A stretch of 64,000 nt of DNA from positions 62,001 to 126,000 of the forward strand of contig NZ_CP050804.1 in the NCBI RefSeq assembly GCF_012563545.1, read 5' to 3'. Both the position numbers and the translations under genes were made by a program. The notes beneath the pieces are model-generated. The model searched no databases. It saw only the letters and a program-made list of their open reading frames with translations, and was not told the origin of the DNA. The stretch's first letter is position 1. The number at the start of each line of letters is the position of its first letter. Of this stretch, positions 8,545-18,349 are shown piece by piece. The stretch comes from Arcanobacterium buesumense. Lineage in GTDB: Bacteria > Actinomycetota > Actinomycetes > Actinomycetales > Actinomycetaceae.

Positions 8545-9407
8545 TGAGTGGTAAGAATCCGAAAGGCATATTCCGGCAAAGTGTAGAAGTTTTTGTTTCT
8601 AACCGGTTAGCTGTTGTTGGGCTATCGATTCTCATTGTGTTTACACTATTTTCGTTCGTCGGCCCCTATATTTGGGTAACGGAACAGCAATATTCGTCGC
8701 TTTCAGATGCCTATCTGCCGTTGTCTGCTGAGCATCCACTGGGTACTGACGGTGTAGGTTTCGACGAACTGGGTCGCTTAATGGAAGGTGGTAAAACTTC
8801 TATCATTATTGGTTTAGCTGCCGGTATTTTGGCGACGACGATCGGCACAATTTGGGGAGCTATTGCTGGTTTCGTTGGCGGCTGGGTTGATTCAGCAATG
8901 ATGCGTATCGTTGATGCGATGATGGCAGTGCCAGCTCTCTTCCTCTTCATTCTGATCGCCTCAGTTATCACGCCGAATGTTCCACTTTTGGTGTTAACTA
9001 TTGGTGCGTTTGCGTGGTTGAATCCGGCCCGTCTGATCCGTGGTGAATCGTTGGCGTTGCGCTCGCGTGAGTATATTACGGCGATGCGTGGCATGGGTGG
9101 TTCTCCATTGCGGGCTGTTCGAACTCATATTGTGCGAAACGCTATCGGAACGGTGATTGTTAATGCTACGTTCCAGGTTGCTGACGCTATCTTGTATGTT
9201 GCCTACCTGTCCTTCCTCGGACTTGGTGTGCCGCCACCGGCAGCGAACTGGGGAGGCATGCTTTCTACCGGTATGAATGAGGTATACAACGGTCACTGGT
9301 GGTTGTTGTATCCGCCAGGAATCATGATTATTTTGCTGGTTGTTGCGTTTAACTTCGTTGGTGATGGGTTACGTGACGCGTTTGAAGTACGTTTGCGAAG
9401 CCGTTAG
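8544..9407 (+). CDS. ABC transporter permease, DppC type
   Basis: A 287-residue partner permease. It has the N-terminal OppC segment (FRQSVEVFVSNRLAVVGLSI), the HPLGTDGVGFDELGRL motif common to DppC proteins, and a C-terminal six-helix transport domain with the EAA-like loop around TAMRGMGGSPLRAVRTHI. It pairs with the DppB-like subunit, and the one-base overlap with that gene indicates translational coupling. The downstream ATPase gene begins eight bases after this stop. Confidence 0.9.
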   Translation: MSGKNPKGIFRQSVEVFVSNRLAVVGLSILIVFTLFSFVGPYIWVTEQQYSSLSDAYLPLSAEHPLGTDGVGFDELGRLMEGGKTSIIIGLAAGILATTIGTIWGAIAGFVGGWVDSAMMRIVDAMMAVPALFLFILIASVITPNVPLLVLTIGAFAWLNPARLIRGESLALRSREYITAMRGMGGSPLRAVRTHIVRNAIGTVIVNATFQVADAILYVAYLSFLGLGVPPPAANWGGMLSTGMNEVYNGHWWLLYPPGIMIILLVVAFNFVGDGLRDAFEVRLRSR

Positions 9408-9415
9408 GAGAGATC

Positions 9416-11416
9416 ATGACAAGTAAACCATTGCTCTCGATTGAAGATCTTCATGTGACTATTAAGCTTCGTAAAGGTCAAGTAGAGCCGTTGCGAGGTG
9501 TCAACCTGGAGGTTATGCCTGGTGAAACTCTCGGTATTGTGGGTGAATCCGGGTGCGGAAAGACCATGACTGCACTTTCGGTGATGGGCTTGTTACCGCA
9601 TATGGGTAGTGTTTCTGGTGGGAAATTGACTTTCCAGGGACGTAACTTGCTCGACTTATCCGATAAGGATGCGCGGCGTGTGCGGGGTATGGAAATCGGA
9701 ATGATTTTCCAAGATCCGCTCACCTCACTTAATCCGACAATGAAAATTGGTGACCAGGTTGCCGAACCGTTACGTGTTCACCGTGGCGTGTCGAAAGCTG
9801 AAGGCCGGCAGGCCGCTATTGACGTGTTGCGTAAAGTTGGTATGCCACGACCCGAAGCGATCGTTAATGATTATCCACATCAGCTTTCGGGCGGTATGCG
9901 CCAGCGTGTGATGATTGCGATGGCGTTGATTTGTCAGCCTGCATTGTTAATTGCTGATGAGCCGACGACGGCGTTGGACGTCACTATTCAACGTCAGATT
10001 CTTGATCTTCTTGACGAGTTGAAGAAAGAGTTTGATACGTCGGTTATTTTAGTGACCCACGATCTTGGTGTGGTTGCTGGGCGTGCTGATCGGGTAGCTG
10101 TTATGTATGCCGGGCGGGTAGTTGAAGTGGGAACAACGGATGAAATATTCACTAACCCGCAACATCAATACACACGTTCGTTGATGGCTGCGTTGCCGGA
10201 GAATACGAAAGATACTCGCCAGGAGCTGTATGCGATTCCGGGAATGCCGCCGTCGTTACGCGAAGAAATTGTGGGGTGTCCGTTCGCTCCGCGATGCCCG
10301 CGCGCACTCGACGTCTGCCACTCCGATACGCCAGAATTAGTTACGGTGACTGATAAAGACGGCCAAGTTCATTCGCATGCGTGTTGGAATCCGGCCGGTC
10401 CAGAACTCGAGCGACCGATTTCGATCCGAGAAAAGCGCGATCTGACACAGCGTCCAGTTATTTGTTCGGTTCAAAGCCTTTCGAAGCTGTATCCAGCGAT
10501 GGGTGGCAAGATTGTTCGACGTCGAATCGGATCTGTACATGCTGTATCTGATGTTTCACTTGATGTTTACGAAGGTGAAACTCTCGGTATTGTGGGCGAA
10601 TCCGGGTGTGGAAAATCAACGTTGGGTCGGGTCATTACAGCTCTTGAGCCTGCCTCCGAAGGCCATGTGTTGATTGGCGGAAAAGATATTGCGCAAGCTT
10701 CGCGACGGGATTTGAAGAAGATACGTCGCGATGTGCAGATGATGTTCCAAGATTCGTTTGCGGCAATGGATCCGCGCATGCGGGTTGACGAAATTTTGAC
10801 TGAACCGCTCAAGATTCAAAAAATTGGCAACCGTGAAGACCAGCAGGATCGTGCCAATACGTTAGTGGGTAAGATCGGTATCGAACACGGGGCAATGTGG
10901 AAGTATCCGCACGAGTTTTCCGGCGGTCAGCTACAGCGTATTGGTTTGGCGCGTTCCTTAGTGCTCGAACCAAAACTGATCGTATGCGACGAACCTGTCT
11001 CGGCACTCGACGTATCTGTTCAAGCGCAAGTTTTGAACGTGATGCGCCGATTGCAAGAAGAACAATCATTGACCTATATTTTCATCTCCCACGATCTTTC
11101 CGTGGTCAAATATATTTCTGACCGGATCGCAGTGATGTATCTTGGCAAGATTGTTGAGATTGGTCCAGCGGCAGAAATCGTAGATAATCCGCGCCATCCC
11201 TACACTCAGGCACTTATTGAAGCGATCCCGGTTGCTGATCCACGGCATAAGCGCAAAGAAATCGTCCACCTGACTGGTGAACCAGCTTCAGCTATCAATC
11301 CTCCGGAAGGGTGCCGGTTTAAGAATCGTTGTCCGTTTGCTACTGAGCTGTGTAACACCGAACCTGTTTTGGTCGGTGGAGGACGTCAGGTTGCCTGCCA
11401 CTATCCGTTGGGATGA
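9416..11416 (+). CDS. Fused double ABC ATPase (DppD-DppF type)
   Basis: A 666-residue protein with two complete ATP-binding cassettes in one chain. Cassette 1 has Walker A GESGCGKT (about 43-50), signature LSGGMRQRV and Walker B LLIADEP. Cassette 2 (from about 345) has GESGCGKS, signature FSGGQLQRIG and Walker B LIVCDEP. Each half ends in an oligopeptide-transporter C-terminal domain with paired cysteines (GCPFAPRCP and GCRFKNRCPF). It energises the permease pair encoded just upstream, and fusing the two ATPases is common in this transporter class. The stop overlaps the start of the ROK kinase gene (ATGA), so the whole set is one operon. Confidence 0.92.
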   Translation: MTSKPLLSIEDLHVTIKLRKGQVEPLRGVNLEVMPGETLGIVGESGCGKTMTALSVMGLLPHMGSVSGGKLTFQGRNLLDLSDKDARRVRGMEIGMIFQDPLTSLNPTMKIGDQVAEPLRVHRGVSKAEGRQAAIDVLRKVGMPRPEAIVNDYPHQLSGGMRQRVMIAMALICQPALLIADEPTTALDVTIQRQILDLLDELKKEFDTSVILVTHDLGVVAGRADRVAVMYAGRVVEVGTTDEIFTNPQHQYTRSLMAALPENTKDTRQELYAIPGMPPSLREEIVGCPFAPRCPRALDVCHSDTPELVTVTDKDGQVHSHACWNPAGPELERPISIREKRDLTQRPVICSVQSLSKLYPAMGGKIVRRRIGSVHAVSDVSLDVYEGETLGIVGESGCGKSTLGRVITALEPASEGHVLIGGKDIAQASRRDLKKIRRDVQMMFQDSFAAMDPRMRVDEILTEPLKIQKIGNREDQQDRANTLVGKIGIEHGAMWKYPHEFSGGQLQRIGLARSLVLEPKLIVCDEPVSALDVSVQAQVLNVMRRLQEEQSLTYIFISHDLSVVKYISDRIAVMYLGKIVEIGPAAEIVDNPRHPYTQALIEAIPVADPRHKRKEIVHLTGEPASAINPPEGCRFKNRCPFATELCNTEPVLVGGGRQVACHYPLG

Positions 11417-12327
11417 GCAGCATGGACACATTCGATAGTTCAGTGCGCATCGGTGTTGATATTGGTGGCACGTCGATGAGTGTGGCTCGTGTGCTTGACT
11501 CAGGCGATATTGTTGGTCGCATCGATATCCCTAGTCCGGCACGCGAGTCAGGAGCTCGCGTAGTTGAAGAAATTACACGCATCGTCCGTCACAACTGGCC
11601 AGATGCACAATCAGTGGGTATCGGTGCAGCTGGTGTGATTGACGCAGAAGGCACGATCCTTGCAGCATCTGATTCGTTTAACGACTGGGCCGGGTTTGCG
11701 TTAGGTCAAGAAACCCAGCACGCTCTCGGCATTCCGGTGAGGGTTGAAAATGATGTCAACGCATTTTTGCTTGGCGAAACATATGCTGGAGTGCTTGCTG
11801 GAACGGATACAAGTTTAGGGTTGATGCTTGGCACTGGAGTAGGCGGTGCGATTATGCTTGATGGGCAGATCTGGCACGGCCCGCGCGGCGCAGCTGCCGA
11901 AATCGGGCACATGCCAGGTTTTGGTGACCTGCCATGTACATGCGGTGGACGTGGACATATTGAGACAACGTCCTCAGGGCGCGGAATCGCAAACCGCTAC
12001 ACGTTAACTACAGGCCAGCATGTTCAAAGCGCAGGCGAAGTTGCACAAGCCGCACGAAACGGGGATGCTACCGCCGTCAATATTCTGGTTGATGCGGGCC
12101 GATACGCCGCCCTAGCGATCATCCAGGCCGCAACAATGCTCGATCTGACTGCGGTTGTTATTGGCGGAGGAGTGACCCGTGACTGGGATTATCTTATGGA
12201 AGGAATCACTGAGGTAGCCACGAAATATCCACTTATTTCAGGTGCTCAACTTGATATTCATCGTTCTGTGTTGGGAGCAGATGCGGTCTTGATAGGTGCT
12301 GCCCGGAAAGGAGCACAGGCATGTTAA
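11413..12327 (+). CDS. ROK-family sugar kinase
   Basis: A 304-residue cytoplasmic kinase without a DNA-binding domain. It shows the ATP-binding GVDIGGTSMSVARV (about 14-27), the catalytic aspartate in VENDVNAFLLGE, the second phosphate motif LGTGVGGAIM, and EIGHMPG (ExGH). The zinc motif is CTCGGRGHIE, with His where most members have the third Cys. It likely phosphorylates a hexose released from the imported oligosaccharide (glucose, N-acetylglucosamine or similar); the exact sugar cannot be read from the sequence. It overlaps the ATPase gene by four bases and the fucosidase gene by seven, so it is translationally coupled to both. Confidence 0.88.
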   Translation: MSSMDTFDSSVRIGVDIGGTSMSVARVLDSGDIVGRIDIPSPARESGARVVEEITRIVRHNWPDAQSVGIGAAGVIDAEGTILAASDSFNDWAGFALGQETQHALGIPVRVENDVNAFLLGETYAGVLAGTDTSLGLMLGTGVGGAIMLDGQIWHGPRGAAAEIGHMPGFGDLPCTCGGRGHIETTSSGRGIANRYTLTTGQHVQSAGEVAQAARNGDATAVNILVDAGRYAALAIIQAATMLDLTAVVIGGGVTRDWDYLMEGITEVATKYPLISGAQLDIHRSVLGADAVLIGAARKGAQAC

Positions 12328-13598
12328 ATTTTGACGAGCGAACTGGCTCACGTACCGACGTTGATTATCCGCCAACACCAGTCCCACACTGGTATCGAGA
12401 CGCCAAAGTTGGAATTATGATCCATTGGGGAATCTATTCGATTCCGGCATGGGCGGTGACCAGCGACGAGCGGTTCAGTGCTGAGGAAGAGTATGCCTTC
12501 CATCGATATGCTGAATGGTATGGCAATACGGTTCGGATTCCCGGTTCGCCAACTGCTTTGTTGCATCGTGCCCGTTACGGACAGCGCAGTTATGAAGACT
12601 TGCTTGACCTGTGGACGATCAACGATGACGCCGTATCAGACATGATTGATCTGGCAGTTGCCGCAGGCGCACAATACGTTGTTCCAACGACGAAACATCA
12701 CGACGGGTTATGCTTATGGGACACGCAAACGACGCAGTTTTCAACAGTTCATCGTGGCCCGCATCGTGATCTTATTGCGGAGTTTGCGCAGGCCACCCGG
12801 TGTGCCGGATTGCGTCTGGGGCTCTATTTTTCGGGAGCTTTGGATTGGCACGTCAGCGATTTCGGGCCGATTACCTCAGATGAGGAACTTTTCCAATTCC
12901 GGCGCAACGACGCTGAATTCGCCCAGTATGCAACTGCTCAAATACGCGAATTGATCAACCAATATTCTCCAGATTATTTATGGAACGACATCGATTGGCC
13001 CGACGGTGGAAAAGGCGAGGAACCTTACGGTCTCGCCCAACTTTTCACCTACTATTTATCTCATGTGCCGCACGGGCTGATTAATGACCGCTGGGGCGTG
13101 CCCGCTCAAGGTGTCCTCACCCGCGAATACCGAGACGTTGATGCGATGATGGAACGCCCTTGGGAAGCAGTGCGCGGACTGGGAAGATCCTTCGGATACA
13201 ATGCCGACGAAGACGTCTCACTATCACTGAGTGGACCAGACCTTGTACGTTACCTCGTCGACGTCGTCGCCAAAAACGGAAACCTGTTGATTAATATCGG
13301 TCCGCGAGCCGACGGAACCATCCCTGAGGTACAACGGAACTCTTTAGAATATATGGGCCGTTGGTTAAAAATTTATGGTGAAGCAATTTATGATACGCGC
13401 CCATGGGGGCCAGGGGTGATAGAGGGCCGATACTATACCCAGCCGGCCTCGGCAAACGGTAGCAACGACGTCGTCTATCTACTCCACGAAACTGGACAAG
13501 ACATTGTGCTCCCGGAACAATTACGCAACCATAAAATTACTCGGCTCGGTGATCCATCGGAAAACTGGCCGATAACGGTCGCTAAACTAGAGAAGTAG
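12321..13598 (+). CDS. GH29 alpha-L-fucosidase, intracellular
   Basis: A 425-residue glycoside hydrolase family 29 enzyme with no signal peptide, so it should act on imported fucosides in the cytoplasm. The N-terminal HWYRDAKVGIMIHWGIYSIP is the family hallmark. The nucleophile is Asp223 in PDYLWNDIDWPDGGK, which matches bacterial GH29 enzymes (WND motif). The segment PWEAVRGLGRSFGYN (about 280-294) and the LLINIGPRADG C-terminal motif (about 303-313) are conserved. It lies in an operon with a Dpp-type importer and ROK kinase, which defines a fuco-oligosaccharide use system. No fucose isomerase, fuculokinase or aldolase gene is in the window, so the fate of free fucose is open. Confidence 0.92.
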   Translation: MLNFDERTGSRTDVDYPPTPVPHWYRDAKVGIMIHWGIYSIPAWAVTSDERFSAEEEYAFHRYAEWYGNTVRIPGSPTALLHRARYGQRSYEDLLDLWTINDDAVSDMIDLAVAAGAQYVVPTTKHHDGLCLWDTQTTQFSTVHRGPHRDLIAEFAQATRCAGLRLGLYFSGALDWHVSDFGPITSDEELFQFRRNDAEFAQYATAQIRELINQYSPDYLWNDIDWPDGGKGEEPYGLAQLFTYYLSHVPHGLINDRWGVPAQGVLTREYRDVDAMMERPWEAVRGLGRSFGYNADEDVSLSLSGPDLVRYLVDVVAKNGNLLINIGPRADGTIPEVQRNSLEYMGRWLKIYGEAIYDTRPWGPGVIEGRYYTQPASANGSNDVVYLLHETGQDIVLPEQLRNHKITRLGDPSENWPITVAKLEK

Positions 13599-13636
13599 AA
13601 AAGCCATAGCTCTTCACTGGTTTCAAAGGAGATAAC

Positions 13637-14296
13637 ATGCTTGAAGTTATTGCGTTAAACGCCGAGGACACATTAGCCGCTGCCCGCGGTGGAGCTGATC
13701 GCATTGAACTCGTTGGCACAATGGACCAAGACGGTTTATCAGCGACCGTAAAGCAGGTTCAGCACATCCGCGAGGTGAGCGATATTCCGATCCGCGCCAT
13801 GCTCCGCGACCGGGACGGGTTCACTCCGAAAAACGTAAGTGAACTAGCTTCGGGCGCTCGCGATCTTGTTGACGCCGGGGTAGAAGCGCTCGTCGTCGGA
13901 TGGGTCCGGGAAGGCGAGTTCGACACCCACACATTGGCCGAGGTGCTCCATGACGTACCAGAATGCGAAATCACGATTCATCGTGCAATCGACAACGTGG
14001 CAGACTATGGTGCGGGCTGGAAGAAGATTCTGCAATTGCCACAGGTGACCAGTGTATTAACAGCAGGTTCGGCCACCGGTGTTGATACTGGAATGGAAAA
14101 TTTATTAACTCAAGCAGTCGATCCGCGAATCGCTGACTTAATGATGATCGGTGGTGGACTGCGCCTTGAACATATTGACCGTCTCAAAGCAGCCGGTATC
14201 CGCAAATTCCATGTTGGTTCGCCGGTGCGTGGCGGTAATTTCGCGCAGCCAATAGATGTGCGACTCGTAGAACAGTGGGCGAGTGCGATTAGTTAA
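13637..14296 (+). CDS. cutC: CutC family protein
   Basis: A 219-residue TIM-barrel protein of the CutC family. Landmarks are the N-terminus LEVIALNAEDTLAAARGGADRIEL, seen here as the family ExxAxNxxxAxxAxxGGADRIEL pattern, then IRAMLRDRDGF, ITIHRAID and VLTAGSATGVD. CutC was first linked to copper tolerance in E. coli, but direct copper binding is weakly supported and the family's biochemical role is unsettled. The gene follows the fucosidase gene by 38 bases with its own strong AAAGGAGAT ribosome site and ends the sugar operon, so a role in sugar metabolism is plausible here. At 219 residues it is slightly shorter than E. coli CutC. Confidence 0.85.
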   Translation: MLEVIALNAEDTLAAARGGADRIELVGTMDQDGLSATVKQVQHIREVSDIPIRAMLRDRDGFTPKNVSELASGARDLVDAGVEALVVGWVREGEFDTHTLAEVLHDVPECEITIHRAIDNVADYGAGWKKILQLPQVTSVLTAGSATGVDTGMENLLTQAVDPRIADLMMIGGGLRLEHIDRLKAAGIRKFHVGSPVRGGNFAQPIDVRLVEQWASAIS

Positions 14297-14308
14297 TCGC
14301 TTGTGTTC

Positions 14309-14314
14309 TACAAT
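14309..14314 (+). promoter_or_regulatory. -10 box TACAAT for a leaderless transcript
   Basis: TACAAT ends six bases before the ATG at 14321, the geometry of leaderless actinobacterial genes. No ribosome site is present before that ATG and no clear -35 box is visible. Confidence 0.55.
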
Positions 14315-14320
14315 AGACCT

Positions 14321-15202
14321 ATGCTAGATACGTCTCCGGCAATCCACGTCGTCACAATTGCCTATAATCCAGGTCCAGAATTAGATGCGATGGTTTCTTC
14401 GCTACTGGACGCTGGTCAACATATTGACGATACGCCAGCCGATCTGACAATCCGTTTAACAATAGTGGATAACGGAACTGAACCAGCGCGAGTAGATGCG
14501 CTCGCGGAACAATACGGCGATCAACTGCAAATACGAGTTTTGCGTCCAGGAGAAAATATTGGCTATGGCCGGGCCGCTAATTTAGGGCTCGATGGCACAA
14601 TCGAGCCATGGGTGTGTGTTGCTAACCCGGATACTGTTTTTCAGCCTGGCTCTTTGGCTAGGTTGGTTGCTGCTGGGCAACGCTGGCCACAAGCCGGTAT
14701 TTTTGGCCCCCAACTATTGGAAAGTAACGGGGATGTTTACCCTTCGGCGCGGGCGTTGCCAAGTATTCGCAACGGGATTGGCCATGCCGTTTTCGCACAC
14801 ATTTGGCCTAAGAATCCGTGGACGCGGGCCTACCATGGCAACACCGATAACGAACATGTAGCTGGGTGGTTATCCGGAGCTTGCCTAGTGATCCGCACCC
14901 AGATATGGCGTGAAATTGGTGGGTTTGACCCGCACTATTTCATGTTTTTTGAAGACGTTGATTTAGGTAGGCGCGCAGGTGAAGCCGGATTTGCCAGTGT
15001 GTATGTTCCCTCCGCCGTCGTCGTTCATGAACAGGGAGCATCGTGGAAAGCGCGTCCAGCCCGCATGATCCACGCCCACCACAACTCGGCAAAACAGTAT
15101 TTAACGGATGCATATTCAGCTTGGTACTATGCTCCGTTGCGCGCGATGCTTAGCGCCGGACTCGATGTTCGAGCTTGGTGGCAGACGCGTGGAAGAGATT
15201 AA
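14321..15202 (+). CDS. Family 2 glycosyltransferase, rhamnosyltransferase-like
   Basis: A 293-residue GT2 enzyme of the dTDP-rhamnosyltransferase type (WbbL-like). It has a GT-A fold with the N-terminal VVTIAYNPG, NIGYGRAANLGLD, ANPDTVFQPG (DxD-equivalent), WLSGACLVIR and FFEDVDLGRRAGEAGF, which is the typical catalytic-base region. It would add rhamnose to a cell-wall linker or surface glycan at the inner membrane face. An upstream in-frame GTG at 14303 overlaps the -10 box, so the ATG at 14321 is preferred and the transcript is probably leaderless. It lies between the sugar operon and the rhamnose-biosynthesis region. Confidence 0.85.
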   Translation: MLDTSPAIHVVTIAYNPGPELDAMVSSLLDAGQHIDDTPADLTIRLTIVDNGTEPARVDALAEQYGDQLQIRVLRPGENIGYGRAANLGLDGTIEPWVCVANPDTVFQPGSLARLVAAGQRWPQAGIFGPQLLESNGDVYPSARALPSIRNGIGHAVFAHIWPKNPWTRAYHGNTDNEHVAGWLSGACLVIRTQIWREIGGFDPHYFMFFEDVDLGRRAGEAGFASVYVPSAVVVHEQGASWKARPARMIHAHHNSAKQYLTDAYSAWYYAPLRAMLSAGLDVRAWWQTRGRD

Positions 15203-15256
15203 GGCAAGCATAAGCGTGCCGAAAATATGCACAGCGAAACGCATAAGGAAAACACT

Positions 15257-15994
15257 ATGGAACACACAATGCTTGAGCATGAAGTTATTGCACATCGCGG
15301 TTTGAACCACCGAGCACCGGAAAATACTCTGGCAGCTTTCCGGTTGGCAGCCGAAAGCGGATGCCGTTGGATCGAAACTGACGTGGATGTAATGGGTGAC
15401 GGAACGCCGATTATCATTCATGACACTCGGCTAGATCGCACCACCAACCGATCCGGTTATTTCTATGACCTCCAATCCTCAGATCTACCGATCGATGCCG
15501 GTTCATGGTTCTCTTCTGAGTATGTGGGTGAACCTGTGCCCACACTGCGGCAACTAGTGGACCTTATGAATGAAACCGGCTTGAACGCCAATATTGAGCT
15601 TAAATCGAATGAGCGTGGCAAAGCGATGTCTATGCAGTTGATTGAAAATACCTTAGCTGAGCTGGATCGGTTGGATTCAGATCGAGAGGTAATTATTTCG
15701 TCATTTAATCACTTGTTGTTACATCATGTTCACGAACAGCGTCCAGACCTTCCGATCGGTGCACTATTCACAAAAGACAATTTGTGGCCTGACTGGCGTT
15801 CGATTCTGGAACTCGTAGGCGCAACCTATATTCATCCTGATGATGCCCACATGCGTCCAGAATATATTGCCGCATTCCGTGAGGCTGGATATGGAGTTAA
15901 CGTGTGGACAGTCAACAGCAAAGCGCGCGCTAATGAACTGTTTAATTGGGGAGCGAGTGCTGTTTTCACTGATATTGCTGACGAACTTCTATAG
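15257..15994 (+). CDS. Glycerophosphodiester phosphodiesterase
   Basis: A GDPD-family TIM barrel of about 245 residues without a signal peptide. It hydrolyses glycerophosphodiesters to glycerol-3-phosphate and an alcohol. The catalytic and metal motifs are clear: IAHRGLNHRAPENT (HR...PENT), WIETDVDVMGDGTPIIIHD (ExD...HD), ANIELKSNE, and the C-terminal VNVWTVNSKARANELFNWGASAVFTD. The ATG at 15257 has AAGGA eight bases upstream; the in-frame ATG at 15227 lacks one. Because the window carries a phosphocholine pathway, release of choline from glycerophosphocholine is one possible role, but this is inference. Confidence 0.88.
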   Translation: MEHTMLEHEVIAHRGLNHRAPENTLAAFRLAAESGCRWIETDVDVMGDGTPIIIHDTRLDRTTNRSGYFYDLQSSDLPIDAGSWFSSEYVGEPVPTLRQLVDLMNETGLNANIELKSNERGKAMSMQLIENTLAELDRLDSDREVIISSFNHLLLHHVHEQRPDLPIGALFTKDNLWPDWRSILELVGATYIHPDDAHMRPEYIAAFREAGYGVNVWTVNSKARANELFNWGASAVFTDIADELL

Positions 15995-16008
15995 GCGTAT
16001 GCAATAAA

Positions 16009-16062
16009 CGGGGGAATAGCGCAAACTGCATCAAATATGATCGCAGTTTGCGCTATTCCCCG
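16009..16062. terminator. 19-bp perfect hairpin between convergent genes
   Basis: GGGGAATAGCGCAAACTGC and its exact complement flank a 13-base loop between the phosphodiesterase (+) and rmlB (-) genes. It is a bidirectional terminator candidate. Confidence 0.8.
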
Positions 16063-16096
16063 ATTTAGTGCTGTTGGTCAGCGGAGCTGGTAGATC

Positions 16097-17116
<1,020 letters not shown>

Positions 17117-18349
17117 TCAGTCCGTTTTAACGGTGATTTCGGGGAAAGCTTTGATTAAGCCGGAAGTTTTTGCGTCAGATCCTACTTGAAGAATTAGTGC
17201 GTTGGCCTTATGTGCCAGTGTTATGCCAGAAGAGTTGCTAATCAGAACATTGAAAACAAATTGGCCTTCGCCAAGATAGAAATTTGGAATCGTAATATCG
17301 ATAGTTCCGGTAGATGAGAGCGGTGGAAGTTGTTGATCAAGATTGGCACTGTTCATAGTGAAAACCTTCGTGCCGTCGAGAGCTTCCACGATCAATTCGG
17401 CCGTGTAATCCTCTAGCGGTACCTGGGTGTCTAGATCTATGGAAATGGTCAGATTGTTACCTGAAAGGAAAAGGTCAACACCGCTAGGGAGTCTCGTAAA
17501 ACCGCTAGCTCGGACATCAGTAATTTTTAGATTGTGGAGCGCTTCTTCAACTTCGGGTGAAATATTTGTGGATTTAGCCCGATCGACCTGAATCTGTTTT
17601 GCGTAAGATTTATGGAGAATGTTCATAGATTCCCGGGTAGGGCCGATCGTGATGAGTTCACCCTTTTGAAGGACAAGAGCACGATCGCACATTTCTACGA
17701 TTTGGTCTGGTGAATGAGAAACCAAGATAATGGAACGTCCGTCGTCTTGGAACTGTCGGATACGTTCCATACATTTTCGTTGGAAAGGTTCATCTCCTAC
17801 AGCAAGAACTTCATCAACCAAAAGAATATCGGGGTTTGAATGAACTGCAACTGAGAAAGCTAGGCGAACGTACATGCCAGAGGAGTAAAACTTCACTTGG
17901 GTATTGATAAAGTCAGAAATTCCGGAGAAATCAATGATGGAGTCTATCTGGGCATCGATTTCTTCTTCACTCAGTCCCATGATTGAAGCGTTAAGGAAGA
18001 TATTTTCCATTCCAGTTAGATCGGGATGGAATCCTGCCCCAAGTTCAAGAAGAGCTGCAATGCGGCCGCGAACCTTAACGCTCCCTGAATCGGGGGAAAT
18101 AATTCCGCCGATTAGTTTAAGGAGAGTTGATTTCCCAGAACCGTTGGCGCCAGTTAGCCCGAGGGATTCGCCGGCTTTTACTGCGAACGATACGTTATCG
18201 AGTGCAGTGTAGCGCTCGATGTGTTTACGGTTGCGACCTGCGTTAACGATACGTTCTTTGAGTGATTTATCTTTGCGTAAAACAAATTTTTTAGAGACGC
18301 TATCTACTTTGATAACATCTAAAGATTCTGATGGGGGATTAAAATTCAT
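17117..18349 (-). CDS. Polysaccharide ABC exporter ATPase (Wzt/TagH/RfbE type)
   Basis: A 410-residue ATPase of a polysaccharide ABC exporter. The N-terminal cassette has Walker A GANGSGKST (67-75), the family-typical GAGFHPDLTGMENIFLN (104-120), signature YSSGMYVRLAFSVAV and Walker B ILLVDEVLAVGD. Residues from about 265 form an extra beta-rich domain resembling Wzt C-terminal carbohydrate-binding domains, which in O-antigen exporters recognise the finished chain end. Its stop is 28 bases upstream of rmlB on the same strand, and its start overlaps the permease stop. It likely exports the rhamnose-containing glycan made by this region. Confidence 0.9.
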   Translation of the reverse strand: MNFNPPSESLDVIKVDSVSKKFVLRKDKSLKERIVNAGRNRKHIERYTALDNVSFAVKAGESLGLTGANGSGKSTLLKLIGGIISPDSGSVKVRGRIAALLELGAGFHPDLTGMENIFLNASIMGLSEEEIDAQIDSIIDFSGISDFINTQVKFYSSGMYVRLAFSVAVHSNPDILLVDEVLAVGDEPFQRKCMERIRQFQDDGRSIILVSHSPDQIVEMCDRALVLQKGELITIGPTRESMNILHKSYAKQIQVDRAKSTNISPEVEEALHNLKITDVRASGFTRLPSGVDLFLSGNNLTISIDLDTQVPLEDYTAELIVEALDGTKVFTMNSANLDQQLPPLSSTGTIDITIPNFYLGEGQFVFNVLISNSSGITLAHKANALILQVGSDAKTSGLIKAFPEITVKTD

